Positions 15,279 through 24,287 of a DNA stretch of 64,000 bases are shown here, one piece after another. Where the stretch lies: positions 14,382-78,381 of the forward strand of contig JAZNGG010000004.1 of the NCBI GenBank assembly GCA_045576355.1. Direction: 5' to 3'. The stretch comes from Liminaster sp045576355 (lineage in GTDB: Bacteria > Bacteroidota > Bacteroidia > Bacteroidales > UBA3663). Both the position numbers and the translations under genes were made by a program. Below the pieces are notes generated by a model. The model was not told the origin of the DNA, ran no database searches, and saw only the letters and a program-made list of their open reading frames with translations. How positions within the stretch are numbered: the first letter of the stretch is position 1; every line of letters begins with the position of its first letter.

Positions 15279-16559
15279 ATGAGTGACTCTGATATGGACT
15301 ATTTGACTACAACTCTTGCCAATGGGTTACGTATTGTGCATCGATATACAGAATCTCCTGTCAGTTATTGTGGGTTTATGATCGATGCCGGCACACGAGA
15401 TGAAAATGTTCCAGACCGATTTGGGATGGCGCACTTCATTGAGCATATCCTATTTAAAGGTACCCAACGACGCAATGCCTGGCATATCAGTAATAGGATG
15501 GAAGCGGTCGGAGGAGAGTTGAATGCTTTTACGACCAAAGAAGATACCACCATTTACTCTGTATTTTTGCAACCGGATTTTGATCGAGCATGTGAATTGC
15601 TTTGTGATTTGGTTTGTCATCCGTTAGCTCCTATTTCAGAATTGAAGAGAGAACAAGAAGTTGTGGTAGAAGAGATCAATGCCTATCGAGACAATCCGCC
15701 GGAACTAATATATGATGAGTTTGAGGATCGTATTTTTGCAGGTCATCCTTTAGGACATAATATTTTAGGAACAGAAGAGTCTGTCCGAGCTTTTGATACA
15801 TCTTCTTGTCTGCAGTTTATCGCAGAGCATTATCTCCCATCGCGGATGGTCTTTTTTTCATGTGGCAGGACTCCCTGGAAGCATGTCGTTCGAATGGTTG
15901 AGAAATATTTTGATCGAGCAGAGGAAGGAACGATGGGTAATCGCAGTTCTCATATCCTTCTCCCATGGGCCCTAAGAGGGGAGTCGTTAATTATGGGGAC
16001 TGGAGAGAAAGACCATACTTCAATTATCGAGAAAGAAACTCATCAAGCTCATGTTATGCTTGGAGCGATCTCTTATCCCATCGGCTCTCCTAAAGCAGCA
16101 GCATTGGCTTTGCTGAATAATATATTGGGCGGGCCTTGTATGAATAGCCGATTAAATCAGGAATTGCGTGAGCATAGAGGATTGGTTTATACGGTGGAAA
16201 GTACTTTGACTAACTATACTGATACCGGGCTGTTTAATATCTATTTTGGTTGTGATCATCAAGATGTCGATAGATGTTTGGGAATAGTGCGGACACAATT
16301 ACACCATATGAGAGAAAAATTACTTTCTTCATCTCGTTTGCGTGCTGCTCAAAAGCAATTTAAAGGACAACTTGGTGTTGGATCCTCCAACCAAGAAAAT
16401 GCAGCAATCAATTTGGGCAAAAGTATGTTGAGATTTGGACGTTGTGAATCTCTCGAAGAAACTTATGCCCGTATTGATGCTATTACTCCCTCATTGGCTC
16501 GAGATGTAGCCAATGAGGTCTTTGATGAAGAGGGGTTGTATTGTGTGATTATAAAATAG
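15279..16559 (+). CDS. M16-family zinc metallopeptidase (processing-protease type)
   Basis: 426 residues, about half the size of pitrilysin, matching the bacterial mitochondrial-processing-peptidase-like group. The inverted zinc motif HFIEH is near residue 48 with FKGT following, and the third ligand region is EEINAYRDNPPELIYDEFED near 125-144. The C-terminal half keeps the substrate-binding Arg/Tyr segment (LREHRGLVYTVESTLTNYTDTG). No signal peptide is evident, so it is probably cytoplasmic. It is divergent from the SIS gene and ends just before a terminator. Confidence 0.92.
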   Translation: MSDSDMDYLTTTLANGLRIVHRYTESPVSYCGFMIDAGTRDENVPDRFGMAHFIEHILFKGTQRRNAWHISNRMEAVGGELNAFTTKEDTTIYSVFLQPDFDRACELLCDLVCHPLAPISELKREQEVVVEEINAYRDNPPELIYDEFEDRIFAGHPLGHNILGTEESVRAFDTSSCLQFIAEHYLPSRMVFFSCGRTPWKHVVRMVEKYFDRAEEGTMGNRSSHILLPWALRGESLIMGTGEKDHTSIIEKETHQAHVMLGAISYPIGSPKAAALALLNNILGGPCMNSRLNQELREHRGLVYTVESTLTNYTDTGLFNIYFGCDHQDVDRCLGIVRTQLHHMREKLLSSSRLRAAQKQFKGQLGVGSSNQENAAINLGKSMLRFGRCESLEETYARIDAITPSLARDVANEVFDEEGLYCVIIK

Positions 16560-16569
16560 AGTATATAGT

Positions 16570-16599
16570 TTTTTCTAATTTCCCTTAGAAAACTTTTTG
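16570..16599 (+). terminator. Rho-independent terminator after the M16 gene
   Basis: TTTTCTAA (16571-16578) pairs with TTAGAAAA (16585-16592) and is followed by CTTTTTG. Confidence 0.65.
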
Positions 16600-16777
16600 T
16601 ATAACATTCTCGCAAGTTTCTCTTAATCTTCTTGCAAAAAACGCGAGATCAGATATGTTGTAAAACATGTCAACGAATTAAGGGAAATTATCCCTAAAAA
16701 CGTTATTAGATCGTCAGTTTATTCTATTCAAAAATAATAAGACCAACATGCCAAAAGTCTCATGACTGATTGGGGAA

Positions 16778-17908
16778 TTATTCGGCAAAAGCATCCATGA
16801 TAGAGGTAGGTGTTCCGTTATTGTTAAATGCCCCTAACTGATAATTTTTCCAATCCGAAGAAGATTGGGGCTCCCAATAGAAAACACCTAAACAATGTCC
16901 CTCTGTCTCTTCCTTACATTTTTTTATCAATTGAGAGAGTAGAGTTTTTCCTTCGGCAGGGTTGCCCACTTGCATTCCTGTTTCGACAATAATGACTTCT
17001 GTCCCAAATTTTTTATAGACATAGCTTATATTGCTGATGCAACGTGAAATTGCAACATCCGGAGAGATGGCTTGTCCGTCATTCCCTAAAATATAGTCTC
17101 CATAGGCACTATATGGGTATAAAGAGAGTCCGGTGATGTCCCATTGTGCTCCATATTTCTTTAACAGTCCGAGATTCCAATCGAGTAGAGACCGATTATG
17201 CCCTCTGTCTATGTGAACAATAACTTGAGTTTCAGGCATAATGCTTTTTACGGCGTCATATCCGGCAGTAATTATTTTAGCATATTGTTGAGGGTTTTTA
17301 TCGGCTTTACCGATGTCCCAAAGTAAACCATTAGCCGTCTCGTTACCTATCTGGACCCATCGAGGAGTTACTTCATTCTCTTTTAAATATTGTAGGACAT
17401 CGGTTGTGTGCGTTTTGACGTCTTCAATAATTTGAGAAAAGTTGTGACCACTCCATGCCGAGGGAATGTATTGTTTGGAAGGATCTGCCCATGAGTCGCT
17501 ATAATGGAAATCGATCATTACAGGCATCCCTAAACGAGTTGCTCGGAGGGCTTTCTTTAAAACATCTTCTTTATTGCAATATCCATCTGAGGGATTGACC
17601 CATACTCGCAAACGGATAGCATTGAGACCGAGTTCCTGCATCAAAGCGGTGCACTCTCGTATATTCCCTTTATTATTATAAAAGCGACGACCTTGATCTT
17701 CCATTTCTGTAACCCAACTGATATCTGCCCCTTTAAAGAATGTGATTTTTTCTGGCTGGGGAGGATCAATGTCTGTGGTGTCTGTCGTTACTATAGTGTC
17801 TGTTGAGGGTGGAGGTGTCGGGTCATTTTGAGTAATGGGATCATCATTGCCACATGCCCAAATGGAGCATACACAAATCAATGTAAATGCAAAAATCAGT
17901 TTTTTCAT
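16778..17908 (-). CDS. GH53 endo-beta-1,4-galactanase lipoprotein
   Basis: 376 residues. The signal peptide ends in a lipobox-like SIWAC (Cys near 19), followed by a Pro/Thr/Asp-rich linker and then a GH53 barrel. Motifs: FFKGADISWVTEMEDQGRRF near 58-77, NAIRLRVWVNPSDGYCN near 95-111, IDFHYSDSWADPSKQ near 132-146, WVQIGNETANGLLWD with the acid/base Glu near 185-199, and IIVETGMQ with the likely nucleophile Glu near 305. GH53 enzymes cut beta-1,4-galactan side chains of pectin, a different substrate from starch, yet the gene sits directly downstream of susR on the same strand. The intervening 137 bases contain a palindromic motif found twice more in the window. Confidence 0.9.
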   Translation of the reverse strand: MKKLIFAFTLICVCSIWACGNDDPITQNDPTPPPSTDTIVTTDTTDIDPPQPEKITFFKGADISWVTEMEDQGRRFYNNKGNIRECTALMQELGLNAIRLRVWVNPSDGYCNKEDVLKKALRATRLGMPVMIDFHYSDSWADPSKQYIPSAWSGHNFSQIIEDVKTHTTDVLQYLKENEVTPRWVQIGNETANGLLWDIGKADKNPQQYAKIITAGYDAVKSIMPETQVIVHIDRGHNRSLLDWNLGLLKKYGAQWDITGLSLYPYSAYGDYILGNDGQAISPDVAISRCISNISYVYKKFGTEVIIVETGMQVGNPAEGKTLLSQLIKKCKEETEGHCLGVFYWEPQSSSDWKNYQLGAFNNNGTPTSIMDAFAE

Positions 17909-18014
17909 TTTTAAGTGAATGTTTGTTGGTTATTATTATCTCGGTTGATTATCCCCAATCGCTCCTTAGATCGCCACATCTTTTTTTCTGCTCTAAAATA
18001 ATATGAAAAAACTA

Positions 18015-18041
18015 ATATCTAATGACAGATTGGGTTTAATA
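18015..18041. promoter_or_regulatory. Recurrent palindromic motif upstream of the GH53 gene
   Basis: On the minus strand the core reads AACCCAATCTGTCATTAGAT, with AATCT and AGAT(a) arms around GTCATT. Near-identical copies are at 33644-33667 and 49263-49286. It could be a regulator site or the end of a small repeat element. Confidence 0.4.
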
Positions 18042-18045
18042 GAAA

Positions 18046-19704
18046 TTATAACTCCATAATCCGTTTCTCGAACTCTTCTTTTGGAACAATAGCTTTTCCT
18101 TTGATTTTACTTCTGTAATTGTAAATTGTGGTAAGTGAATAGTTTAAAAAATGTGCGATGCGGGCACTATCATTTATTCCTAATCGAATCAAAGCAAAGA
18201 TACGCAATTCGGGTGAAAGAAGTTCATTTTGTTTGGGCTGAATCTGTGAATTAGAATCCAATAGAGCATTAAATTTCTCGATGAATCTAGGATATAAATG
18301 TAGGAATGCCTGGTCAAAATCTGCAAAGAACTTGTCTTGTTCTTCCCTTACTAAAGTTTCAGATTTTAATTGTTTGAAGAGTTCGTCTGAACGTTTGTCT
18401 TTTGCCAAACGATAGAGAGAGCGACGATATTCGTCCAAGGTGTCGAGGCTTCCTCGACACCTTGCCAGATATCTGGCGATATATTCTTCTTTCGTTTTAT
18501 CTGCCATGATCAGGTCTTTGTTGGCTAACTGTAATTGTTTGCCAGTATGTTGTAATTCAATAATATTTCGAGCTAACTCTTTTCGTGTTGTCCGGAGTTT
18601 TTTCATCTGTCGGTATAAAATGAAAAGGATAAACGTTACTATGATGGCAAAAAGACCTAATGAATAGAAGAGTGCTTTCTCGATAAAATGTTGTTCTTTC
18701 TCTTGTTCTTTATATGTGCGATCAATAATCGGGAAAAATGAAGAGGCTTCGATGGTCCTTAACCGGGCTTTGCAGAATGTCGCGTCTTCCATCGAGCAGA
18801 TTAGATAACGATAGGCCCGATCAATCTCCTTGTTTTCATAGAGTGCCAATGCTAACATAGGAAGAGACATATATTCGGTTACACCTTTTTGTATATCTCC
18901 GATGGCTGTTTGGGTCATGTAATAAATATAGCCATCATCATCACCTCGTAAACGATGTGTTTCTGCTAAATTGCTATGTATGTAGATTTTCTGACTAATG
19001 TCAGCTTTTTCCCAATCGAGTAAAGATATCTTGCCGGCTTCATTCAGCAGACTGTCAGCTAGTTTGGGATCAGTCTCTAAGAGCTCCTTTGCCCTCATGT
19101 TTATTTCATCGACAAGAACGATATTCCTATTGATGGTATTGGTTTCTAATTTTAGGATCTCTTCTCTATAGCTGGAAACTTTTTGGGCACATTCCCGTTT
19201 GCCGTTTTCATCAGTGATGTAGTCTCCTAACCATCCATATATTGCTCTTGCAACTTGAGCATAATATAGTTGTAAATCTGTGCTTTCTTGAGTTATATCT
19301 ATGTCATCTAACAGATCTATAGCTGTATTATATATCCCCATGACAGCATAAGATTTAGCAAAACTAATGTTGGTCCATATTCTTATACTGGAGTCTTGTT
19401 TATAGCAAGGTAGGGCTTCCATACGTCTTAAATAAGAGAGGGCCGAGTCGCTTTGGTAGCTAGAATACTCTGAATATAGGTTTTGGTAGATGGTGTAGAG
19501 TCGCTCAGGTTTTTCTTTTTGAGCCATTATTTTCAACTCCTCTATTCGGTCTTCTCGTTGGTCGTGATACAAGTCTTTAATTTCTATCGCCAAATCGAGT
19601 TGTTTGAGTAAAGATTTTGTATTATAACGATGCTTATATGATTGAGAATATGTCTGAAATGAGACGGAAAAAAGCAATATTGCTATGGAAATATATTTTT
19701 TCAT
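18046..19704 (-). CDS. susR: SusR-like membrane-spanning regulator of the starch locus
   Basis: 552 residues counted from the ATG at 19704. The upstream in-frame ATG at 19728 lies inside the -7 box, so the shorter start is right. A signal peptide (MKKYISIAILLFSVSFQTYS) leads a periplasmic helical region to about 340 with TPR-like pairs. One membrane helix (LGLFAIIVTFILFILY) follows, then a coiled coil (RTTRKELARNIIELQHTGKQ) and a cytoplasmic C-terminus with a LuxR-type helix-turn-helix (LSPELRIFALIRLGINDSAR and FLNYSLTTIYNYRSKIKGKA). In Bacteroides thetaiotaomicron SusR senses maltose and activates the sus genes. It is divergent from susA, as in that model. Confidence 0.92.
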   Translation of the reverse strand: MKKYISIAILLFSVSFQTYSQSYKHRYNTKSLLKQLDLAIEIKDLYHDQREDRIEELKIMAQKEKPERLYTIYQNLYSEYSSYQSDSALSYLRRMEALPCYKQDSSIRIWTNISFAKSYAVMGIYNTAIDLLDDIDITQESTDLQLYYAQVARAIYGWLGDYITDENGKRECAQKVSSYREEILKLETNTINRNIVLVDEINMRAKELLETDPKLADSLLNEAGKISLLDWEKADISQKIYIHSNLAETHRLRGDDDGYIYYMTQTAIGDIQKGVTEYMSLPMLALALYENKEIDRAYRYLICSMEDATFCKARLRTIEASSFFPIIDRTYKEQEKEQHFIEKALFYSLGLFAIIVTFILFILYRQMKKLRTTRKELARNIIELQHTGKQLQLANKDLIMADKTKEEYIARYLARCRGSLDTLDEYRRSLYRLAKDKRSDELFKQLKSETLVREEQDKFFADFDQAFLHLYPRFIEKFNALLDSNSQIQPKQNELLSPELRIFALIRLGINDSARIAHFLNYSLTTIYNYRSKIKGKAIVPKEEFEKRIMEL

Positions 19705-19725
19705 GGATGTATTATTAGAATGCTG

Positions 19726-19757
19726 CAAAAGTAATTCTTTTTGTTTAATCTGCCAAA
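19726..19757 (-). promoter_or_regulatory. Promoter of susR
   Basis: TTTG (19754-19757) and TACTTTTG (19726-19733) on the minus strand are 20 bases apart, an exact fit to the Bacteroidetes consensus, leaving about 15 leader bases before the ATG at 19704. Confidence 0.65.
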
Positions 19758-19894
19758 TCTTGCATATTTTATTTTAAAATCGAGTTATATTTATTGCTCT
19801 GTTCTTTTAAATTATATAAGTGAATATCAAATAGATAGATTTTGTATATATTTATATTTTTATTTCATCATTATATTTATTTATTATAAAAGGC

Positions 19895-19902
19895 TAATTT
19901 TG
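19895..19902 (+). promoter_or_regulatory. -7 promoter element of susA
   Basis: TAATTTTG fits TAnnTTTG, 34 bases before the susA start. The 19741-19930 region between the divergent susR and susA genes is AT-rich and would be the natural place for SusR binding. Confidence 0.55.
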
Positions 19903-19935
19903 CATCCGAAATAATCCTTAAACGATTAAAAATCC

Positions 19936-21795
19936 ATGAGAAGATTTCATCTCCTATTTACTTTGTTATGCTTGCTTTGTTGTTTTAACATTTATGCAGC
20001 GAGTAAGAAAATTCATCATGTTCATCCCACTTTTTGGTGGGCAGATATGCACAATCCCTCCTTGCAACTATTGATACATGGAGATAAGATTGGCAACAGT
20101 GAAGTTACTTTATCAGATGCGAAAGGAATATGCATTGATCGTATCGTTCGTCCGGACAATTCCAACTACGTGATTCTATATTTGGATTTGTCTAAGGCTA
20201 CTCCGCAAAAATTTGAAGTAAAATTGCGGAATGGTCGTAAAACACATTCTTTCCCTTATGAATTAAAATCACGGGAGAAACGTACAGAGAAAACGTTCGA
20301 TGCATCGGATGTTGTTTATCTTTTGATGCCGGATCGTTTTGCCAATGGAAATACTGATAATGATGTCGTAAAAGGCCTTTTAGAATCAGAATGTGATCCT
20401 AATGTTCCTTTTGCTCGCCATGGAGGTGATATTGCAGGAATGCGCAAACAACTTGATTATCTTTCTGATTTAGGTGTTACTGCAGTGTGGCATACTCCAC
20501 TCCATATAAATGATATGGAACGTGAATCCTATCATGGATATGCTATCACAGATTATTATCAGATTGATCCACGCTTTGGAACCAACGAAGAGTATAGAGA
20601 TTACGTTTTGGAGGCCAATGCCAAGGGAATCAAGGTGATTATGGATATTGTTTTCAATCATTGTGGCCGTAATAATTTCTTATTTGCAGATCGCCCTTCT
20701 GATGATTGGTTTAATTTTAAGAGCGAATATACTCAATCTACATATAAGACCGGCGCTGTAGGTGACGTACACGTGGCTGAACGAGATCTGAAATATATGA
20801 CAGATGGGTGGTTTGTGAGTGCTATGCCAGATTTTAATCAGCGTAATGAGGACGTGATGACTTATCTTATCCAGGCCAGTATATGGTGGACAGAGTATGC
20901 TCACCTCAATGGTATCCGTCAAGACACTTATCCGTATGCCGATATGAAGGCTATGGCTCGTTGGTGTCGTGAAATGGATGCAGAATACCTCGGTTTTAAT
21001 ATTGTGGGAGAAACATGGATCAACCACAATGTCGGAGTTGCTTATTGGCAGAAAAATAGTCGTTTGTCTGCACCTTTTAATACAGAGTTGCCTTCTGTCA
21101 TGGATTTCCCTCTGATGTCGCTGCTTAATTATGCCTGTGATGAGGAGTCTAATGATTGGGATAGAGGATTGGCTCGTATTTATGAGTATATCTCTCAGGA
21201 TATTGTCTATGAAGATCCTTTCCACCTTTTGACATTCTTGACCAACCATGATACTAATCGCTTCGCTGCCAATAAAACTCAAGCAGCCAATCACAACCGT
21301 TATCGTCAGGCTTTAACTCTGCTTCTGACACTTCGTGGAATACCACAACTTTACTATGGTGATGAAATAGGGATGGCTGCTGACAAATCTAATGGTGATG
21401 GAGCATTGCGTCAGAATTTCCCCGGTGGCTGGCCTGATGATGTAGCAAATGCTTTTACCCGTGAAGGCCGTACCCCGGAACAAAATGCACTTTTTGATTT
21501 TACCCGACTTTTGCTTCGTTGGCGTCGTGGTAATGAGGCATTAGCTTATGGTAAACTTACACATTATGCCGTACGAAATGGGGTATATGTATATTCGCGT
21601 GAATTGAATGGTCGAGTGGTAACCGTTCTAATGAATGGTACTAGTAATTCTGTCGATTTGGATTTAGCCCCCTATGTTGGAGTTTTGCCCACTCTTCCGG
21701 TTCGTGAAATTATCTCAGGAGAAGAGATTGTCGTGACTGGGTCTTCGTTGCCGATGAAACCAAGAGGGATTGTTATTTTAGATTTTGAGAGGTAA
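19936..21795 (+). CDS. susA: SusA-like periplasmic neopullulanase / GH13 alpha-amylase
   Basis: 619 residues. The signal peptide (MRRFHLLFTLLCLLCCFNIYA) is followed by an N-terminal beta-sandwich domain to about 115 (cyclomaltodextrinase-N type). The GH13 barrel carries DVVYLLMPDRFANGN near 125-139, MDIVFNHCG near 236-244, HLNGIRQDTYPYADMKAM with the nucleophile Asp near 330, FNIVGETW with the acid/base Glu near 359, and LTNHDTNRF near 435-443. A C-terminal beta domain ends the protein. It breaks imported maltooligosaccharides in the periplasm. It is the first plus-strand gene of the locus, with its own promoter, then about 275 bases to susB. Confidence 0.93.
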   Translation: MRRFHLLFTLLCLLCCFNIYAASKKIHHVHPTFWWADMHNPSLQLLIHGDKIGNSEVTLSDAKGICIDRIVRPDNSNYVILYLDLSKATPQKFEVKLRNGRKTHSFPYELKSREKRTEKTFDASDVVYLLMPDRFANGNTDNDVVKGLLESECDPNVPFARHGGDIAGMRKQLDYLSDLGVTAVWHTPLHINDMERESYHGYAITDYYQIDPRFGTNEEYRDYVLEANAKGIKVIMDIVFNHCGRNNFLFADRPSDDWFNFKSEYTQSTYKTGAVGDVHVAERDLKYMTDGWFVSAMPDFNQRNEDVMTYLIQASIWWTEYAHLNGIRQDTYPYADMKAMARWCREMDAEYLGFNIVGETWINHNVGVAYWQKNSRLSAPFNTELPSVMDFPLMSLLNYACDEESNDWDRGLARIYEYISQDIVYEDPFHLLTFLTNHDTNRFAANKTQAANHNRYRQALTLLLTLRGIPQLYYGDEIGMAADKSNGDGALRQNFPGGWPDDVANAFTREGRTPEQNALFDFTRLLLRWRRGNEALAYGKLTHYAVRNGVYVYSRELNGRVVTVLMNGTSNSVDLDLAPYVGVLPTLPVREIISGEEIVVTGSSLPMKPRGIVILDFER

Positions 21796-21824
21796 TATTC
21801 CAATTATAATGGGGATAAACTTAA

Positions 21825-21856
21825 AAAGGTTTGTTTCATAGCATTTCCAACCTTTG
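21825..21856 (+). terminator. Weak hairpin after susA
   Basis: AAAGGTT and AACCTTT arms frame about 17 bases in the susA-susB gap. It may partly separate susA from susB-G, which have their own promoter. No T-run beyond TGTATCC. Confidence 0.3.
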
Positions 21857-21983
21857 TATCCATTTATATTTAAAATATAACGATAAACAATAAAATAATT
21901 GAAAATCAGAATTAAACGTTTTGTAATGGTATAAAAATATTTATATTTTTTTTCAAGCCGTGAAATCTAATTTGTAAGAATAG

Positions 21984-21991
21984 TACCTTTG
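21984..21991 (+). promoter_or_regulatory. -7 promoter element of susBCDEFG
   Basis: TACCTTTG fits TAnnTTTG. It leaves a leader of about 75 bases before susB, containing a repeated GTGCGACT. In B. thetaiotaomicron susB likewise starts its own transcript. Confidence 0.55.
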
Positions 21992-22070
21992 CCTCGTAAA
22001 ACACGTGAATGTGCGACTTTCAGATCGTGCGACTAGCGGCTAATACCATTTAGAGCGAAATTAAAACACT

Positions 22071-24251
22071 ATGAAAAGACTTTTTGTTTCAGTATTTCTG
22101 TTGACTTTGATCGCTATTACTGCTGTTGAAGCTCGAACATTATTGTCTCCCAATGGAGATTTTAAGATGGAGTTTTCATTGGATGCTTCCGGTAGGCCTT
22201 TCTATGTTTTGACTCATAAAGGTCAAGAGGTAATAAAACCAAGTTTTTTGGGATTTGAGTTGAAAAAAGAAGATCCCAATAAAGCCATTGATTTTGATTA
22301 CAACAAGAGAGACGCATCTACGATCGACCAAAAAGCCGATTTGATGACCGGTTTTGAGGTAAAAGAGACTAAGAACACTACGTGTGATGAGACTTGGACT
22401 CCTGTTTGGGGTGAAGAGAGTGAAATTCGCAATCATTACAATGAATTGTCCGTTACACTCTCACAGCCTAAAAATGATCGGTTTATTGTGATTCGTTTCC
22501 GTCTGTTTAATGATGGGTTGGGTTTCCGTTATGAGTTCCCCGAGCAGAAGAATCTGACTTATTTTGTTGTAAAAGAGGAGCACACCCAGTTCGCTATGAC
22601 AGGGGATCATACCGCATGGTGGATACCGGGCGATTATGATACTCAAGAATATGAAACTGTAGAATCCCGCTTGAGTGAAATCAGAGGTTTGATGAAAGGG
22701 GCAATTACCGAAAATTCTTCTCAGACTCCATTTTCTATAACGGGTGTGCAGACCGCACTGATGATGAAAGCGGATAATGGTCTATGCATCAATTTACATG
22801 AAGCGGCTTGTATCGATTATCCTACAATGCATCTTAATTTGGATGATAAAAACATGACATTTGAGTCATGGCTGACACCTGATGCCCGAGGAGATAAAGG
22901 TTATCTTCAGACTCCGTGCGTATCTCCATGGCGCACAATAATTGTAGGAGAGAAACCTGCAGATATTTTGGCTTCACGTATGACACTCAATCTTAATGAA
23001 CCATGCAAAATTGAAGACACAAGCTGGATTCGACCTATCAAGTATATAGGAGTGTGGTGGGATATGATCGTAGGTCGGAGTACATGGGCTTATACAGATG
23101 AACTCTCAAGTGTAAAACTCGGAGAGACCGATTATACTAAAACCAAACCCAATGGTAAACATGCTGCCAATACTGACAATGTGAAACGTTATATTGATTT
23201 TGCTGCAGAACATGGCTTTGATGCTGTTCTTGTTGAGGGCTGGAATGAAGGTTGGGAAGATTGGTTCGGACATGAGAAAGACTTCGTTTTTGATTTTGTC
23301 ACTCCTTATCCTGATTTTGACGTTAAAGGATTGCATCAATATGCGGCTGCTAGAGGTGTCGAATTGATGATGCATCATGAAACATCTTCTTCTGCTCGAA
23401 ATTATGAGCGTCATCTTGATGCTGCATATAAGTTTATGAAAGAGAATGGATATACTAGCGTAAAAAGTGGTTATGTCGGAAATATTGTGCCTCGAGGAGA
23501 GCACCATTATGGACAATGGATGAATAATCACTATCAGTATTGTATCACCAAGGCCGCTGATTATAAAATTATGGTCAATGCACATGAAGCAACTCGCCCG
23601 ACAGGAATCTGTCGTACTTATCCCAATTTGATTGCTAATGAAAGTGCGCGTGGGACAGAGTATGAGTCGTTTGGTGGTAGTTCGGTCGAACATACGACGA
23701 TTCTTCCTTTTACTCGTCTGATTGGAGGCCCGATGGATTACACCCCCGGTATTTTTGAGACTGATTGCTCGAAAGTAAATCCTGAAAATACCTCACGAGT
23801 ACGTTCCACATTGGTGCGTCAGTTGGCACTCTATGTTACCATGTATAGTCCTTTACAGATGGCAGCAGATCTGCCAGAAAATTATGAGGCACACATGGAT
23901 GCTTTCCAGTTTATCAAAGATGTTGCCCTTGATTGGAGTAAAACTCTTTACCTTGAGGCTGAACCTGGAGATTATTTGACAATCGCCCGCAAGGCAAAGA
24001 ACTCTGATAATTGGTTTGTTGGTTGTACTGCCAATGCAGATGGTCATCAGACTCGCCTCGCTTTGGATTTTCTTGATCCGGGAAAGAAATATGAAGCGGT
24101 GATCTATGCAGATGCCAAGGATGCCAGCTGGGACAAGAATCCGAAAGCATATACGATAACCCGTAAGGTCGTGACCTCTAAATCAAAATTAAATCTCAAG
24201 GCTGCCTCCGGTGGTGGATTTGCTATCAGTATTATGCCAATTAACAAATAA
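22071..24251 (+). CDS. susB: SusB-like GH97 alpha-glucosidase
   Basis: 726 residues, close to the 738 of B. thetaiotaomicron SusB. A signal peptide (1-21, ending TAVEA) is followed by an N-terminal beta-sandwich and a (beta/alpha)8 barrel. GH97 landmarks: IKYIGVWWDMIVGRSTWAY near 323-341, LVEGWNEGWEDWFGHEKDF near 386-404, LMMHHETSSS near 434-443, MVNAHEATRPTGICRTYPN near 501-519 and NESARGTEYESFGG near 523-536; the glutamates in the last segments are where inverting GH97 enzymes keep base and acid. It releases glucose from malto-oligosaccharides in the periplasm. Only 36 bases separate it from susC. Confidence 0.95.
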   Translation: MKRLFVSVFLLTLIAITAVEARTLLSPNGDFKMEFSLDASGRPFYVLTHKGQEVIKPSFLGFELKKEDPNKAIDFDYNKRDASTIDQKADLMTGFEVKETKNTTCDETWTPVWGEESEIRNHYNELSVTLSQPKNDRFIVIRFRLFNDGLGFRYEFPEQKNLTYFVVKEEHTQFAMTGDHTAWWIPGDYDTQEYETVESRLSEIRGLMKGAITENSSQTPFSITGVQTALMMKADNGLCINLHEAACIDYPTMHLNLDDKNMTFESWLTPDARGDKGYLQTPCVSPWRTIIVGEKPADILASRMTLNLNEPCKIEDTSWIRPIKYIGVWWDMIVGRSTWAYTDELSSVKLGETDYTKTKPNGKHAANTDNVKRYIDFAAEHGFDAVLVEGWNEGWEDWFGHEKDFVFDFVTPYPDFDVKGLHQYAAARGVELMMHHETSSSARNYERHLDAAYKFMKENGYTSVKSGYVGNIVPRGEHHYGQWMNNHYQYCITKAADYKIMVNAHEATRPTGICRTYPNLIANESARGTEYESFGGSSVEHTTILPFTRLIGGPMDYTPGIFETDCSKVNPENTSRVRSTLVRQLALYVTMYSPLQMAADLPENYEAHMDAFQFIKDVALDWSKTLYLEAEPGDYLTIARKAKNSDNWFVGCTANADGHQTRLALDFLDPGKKYEAVIYADAKDASWDKNPKAYTITRKVVTSKSKLNLKAASGGGFAISIMPINK

Positions 24252-24287
24252 CTATATATCAATCCTTAAATTAATTTTGTAATAATC

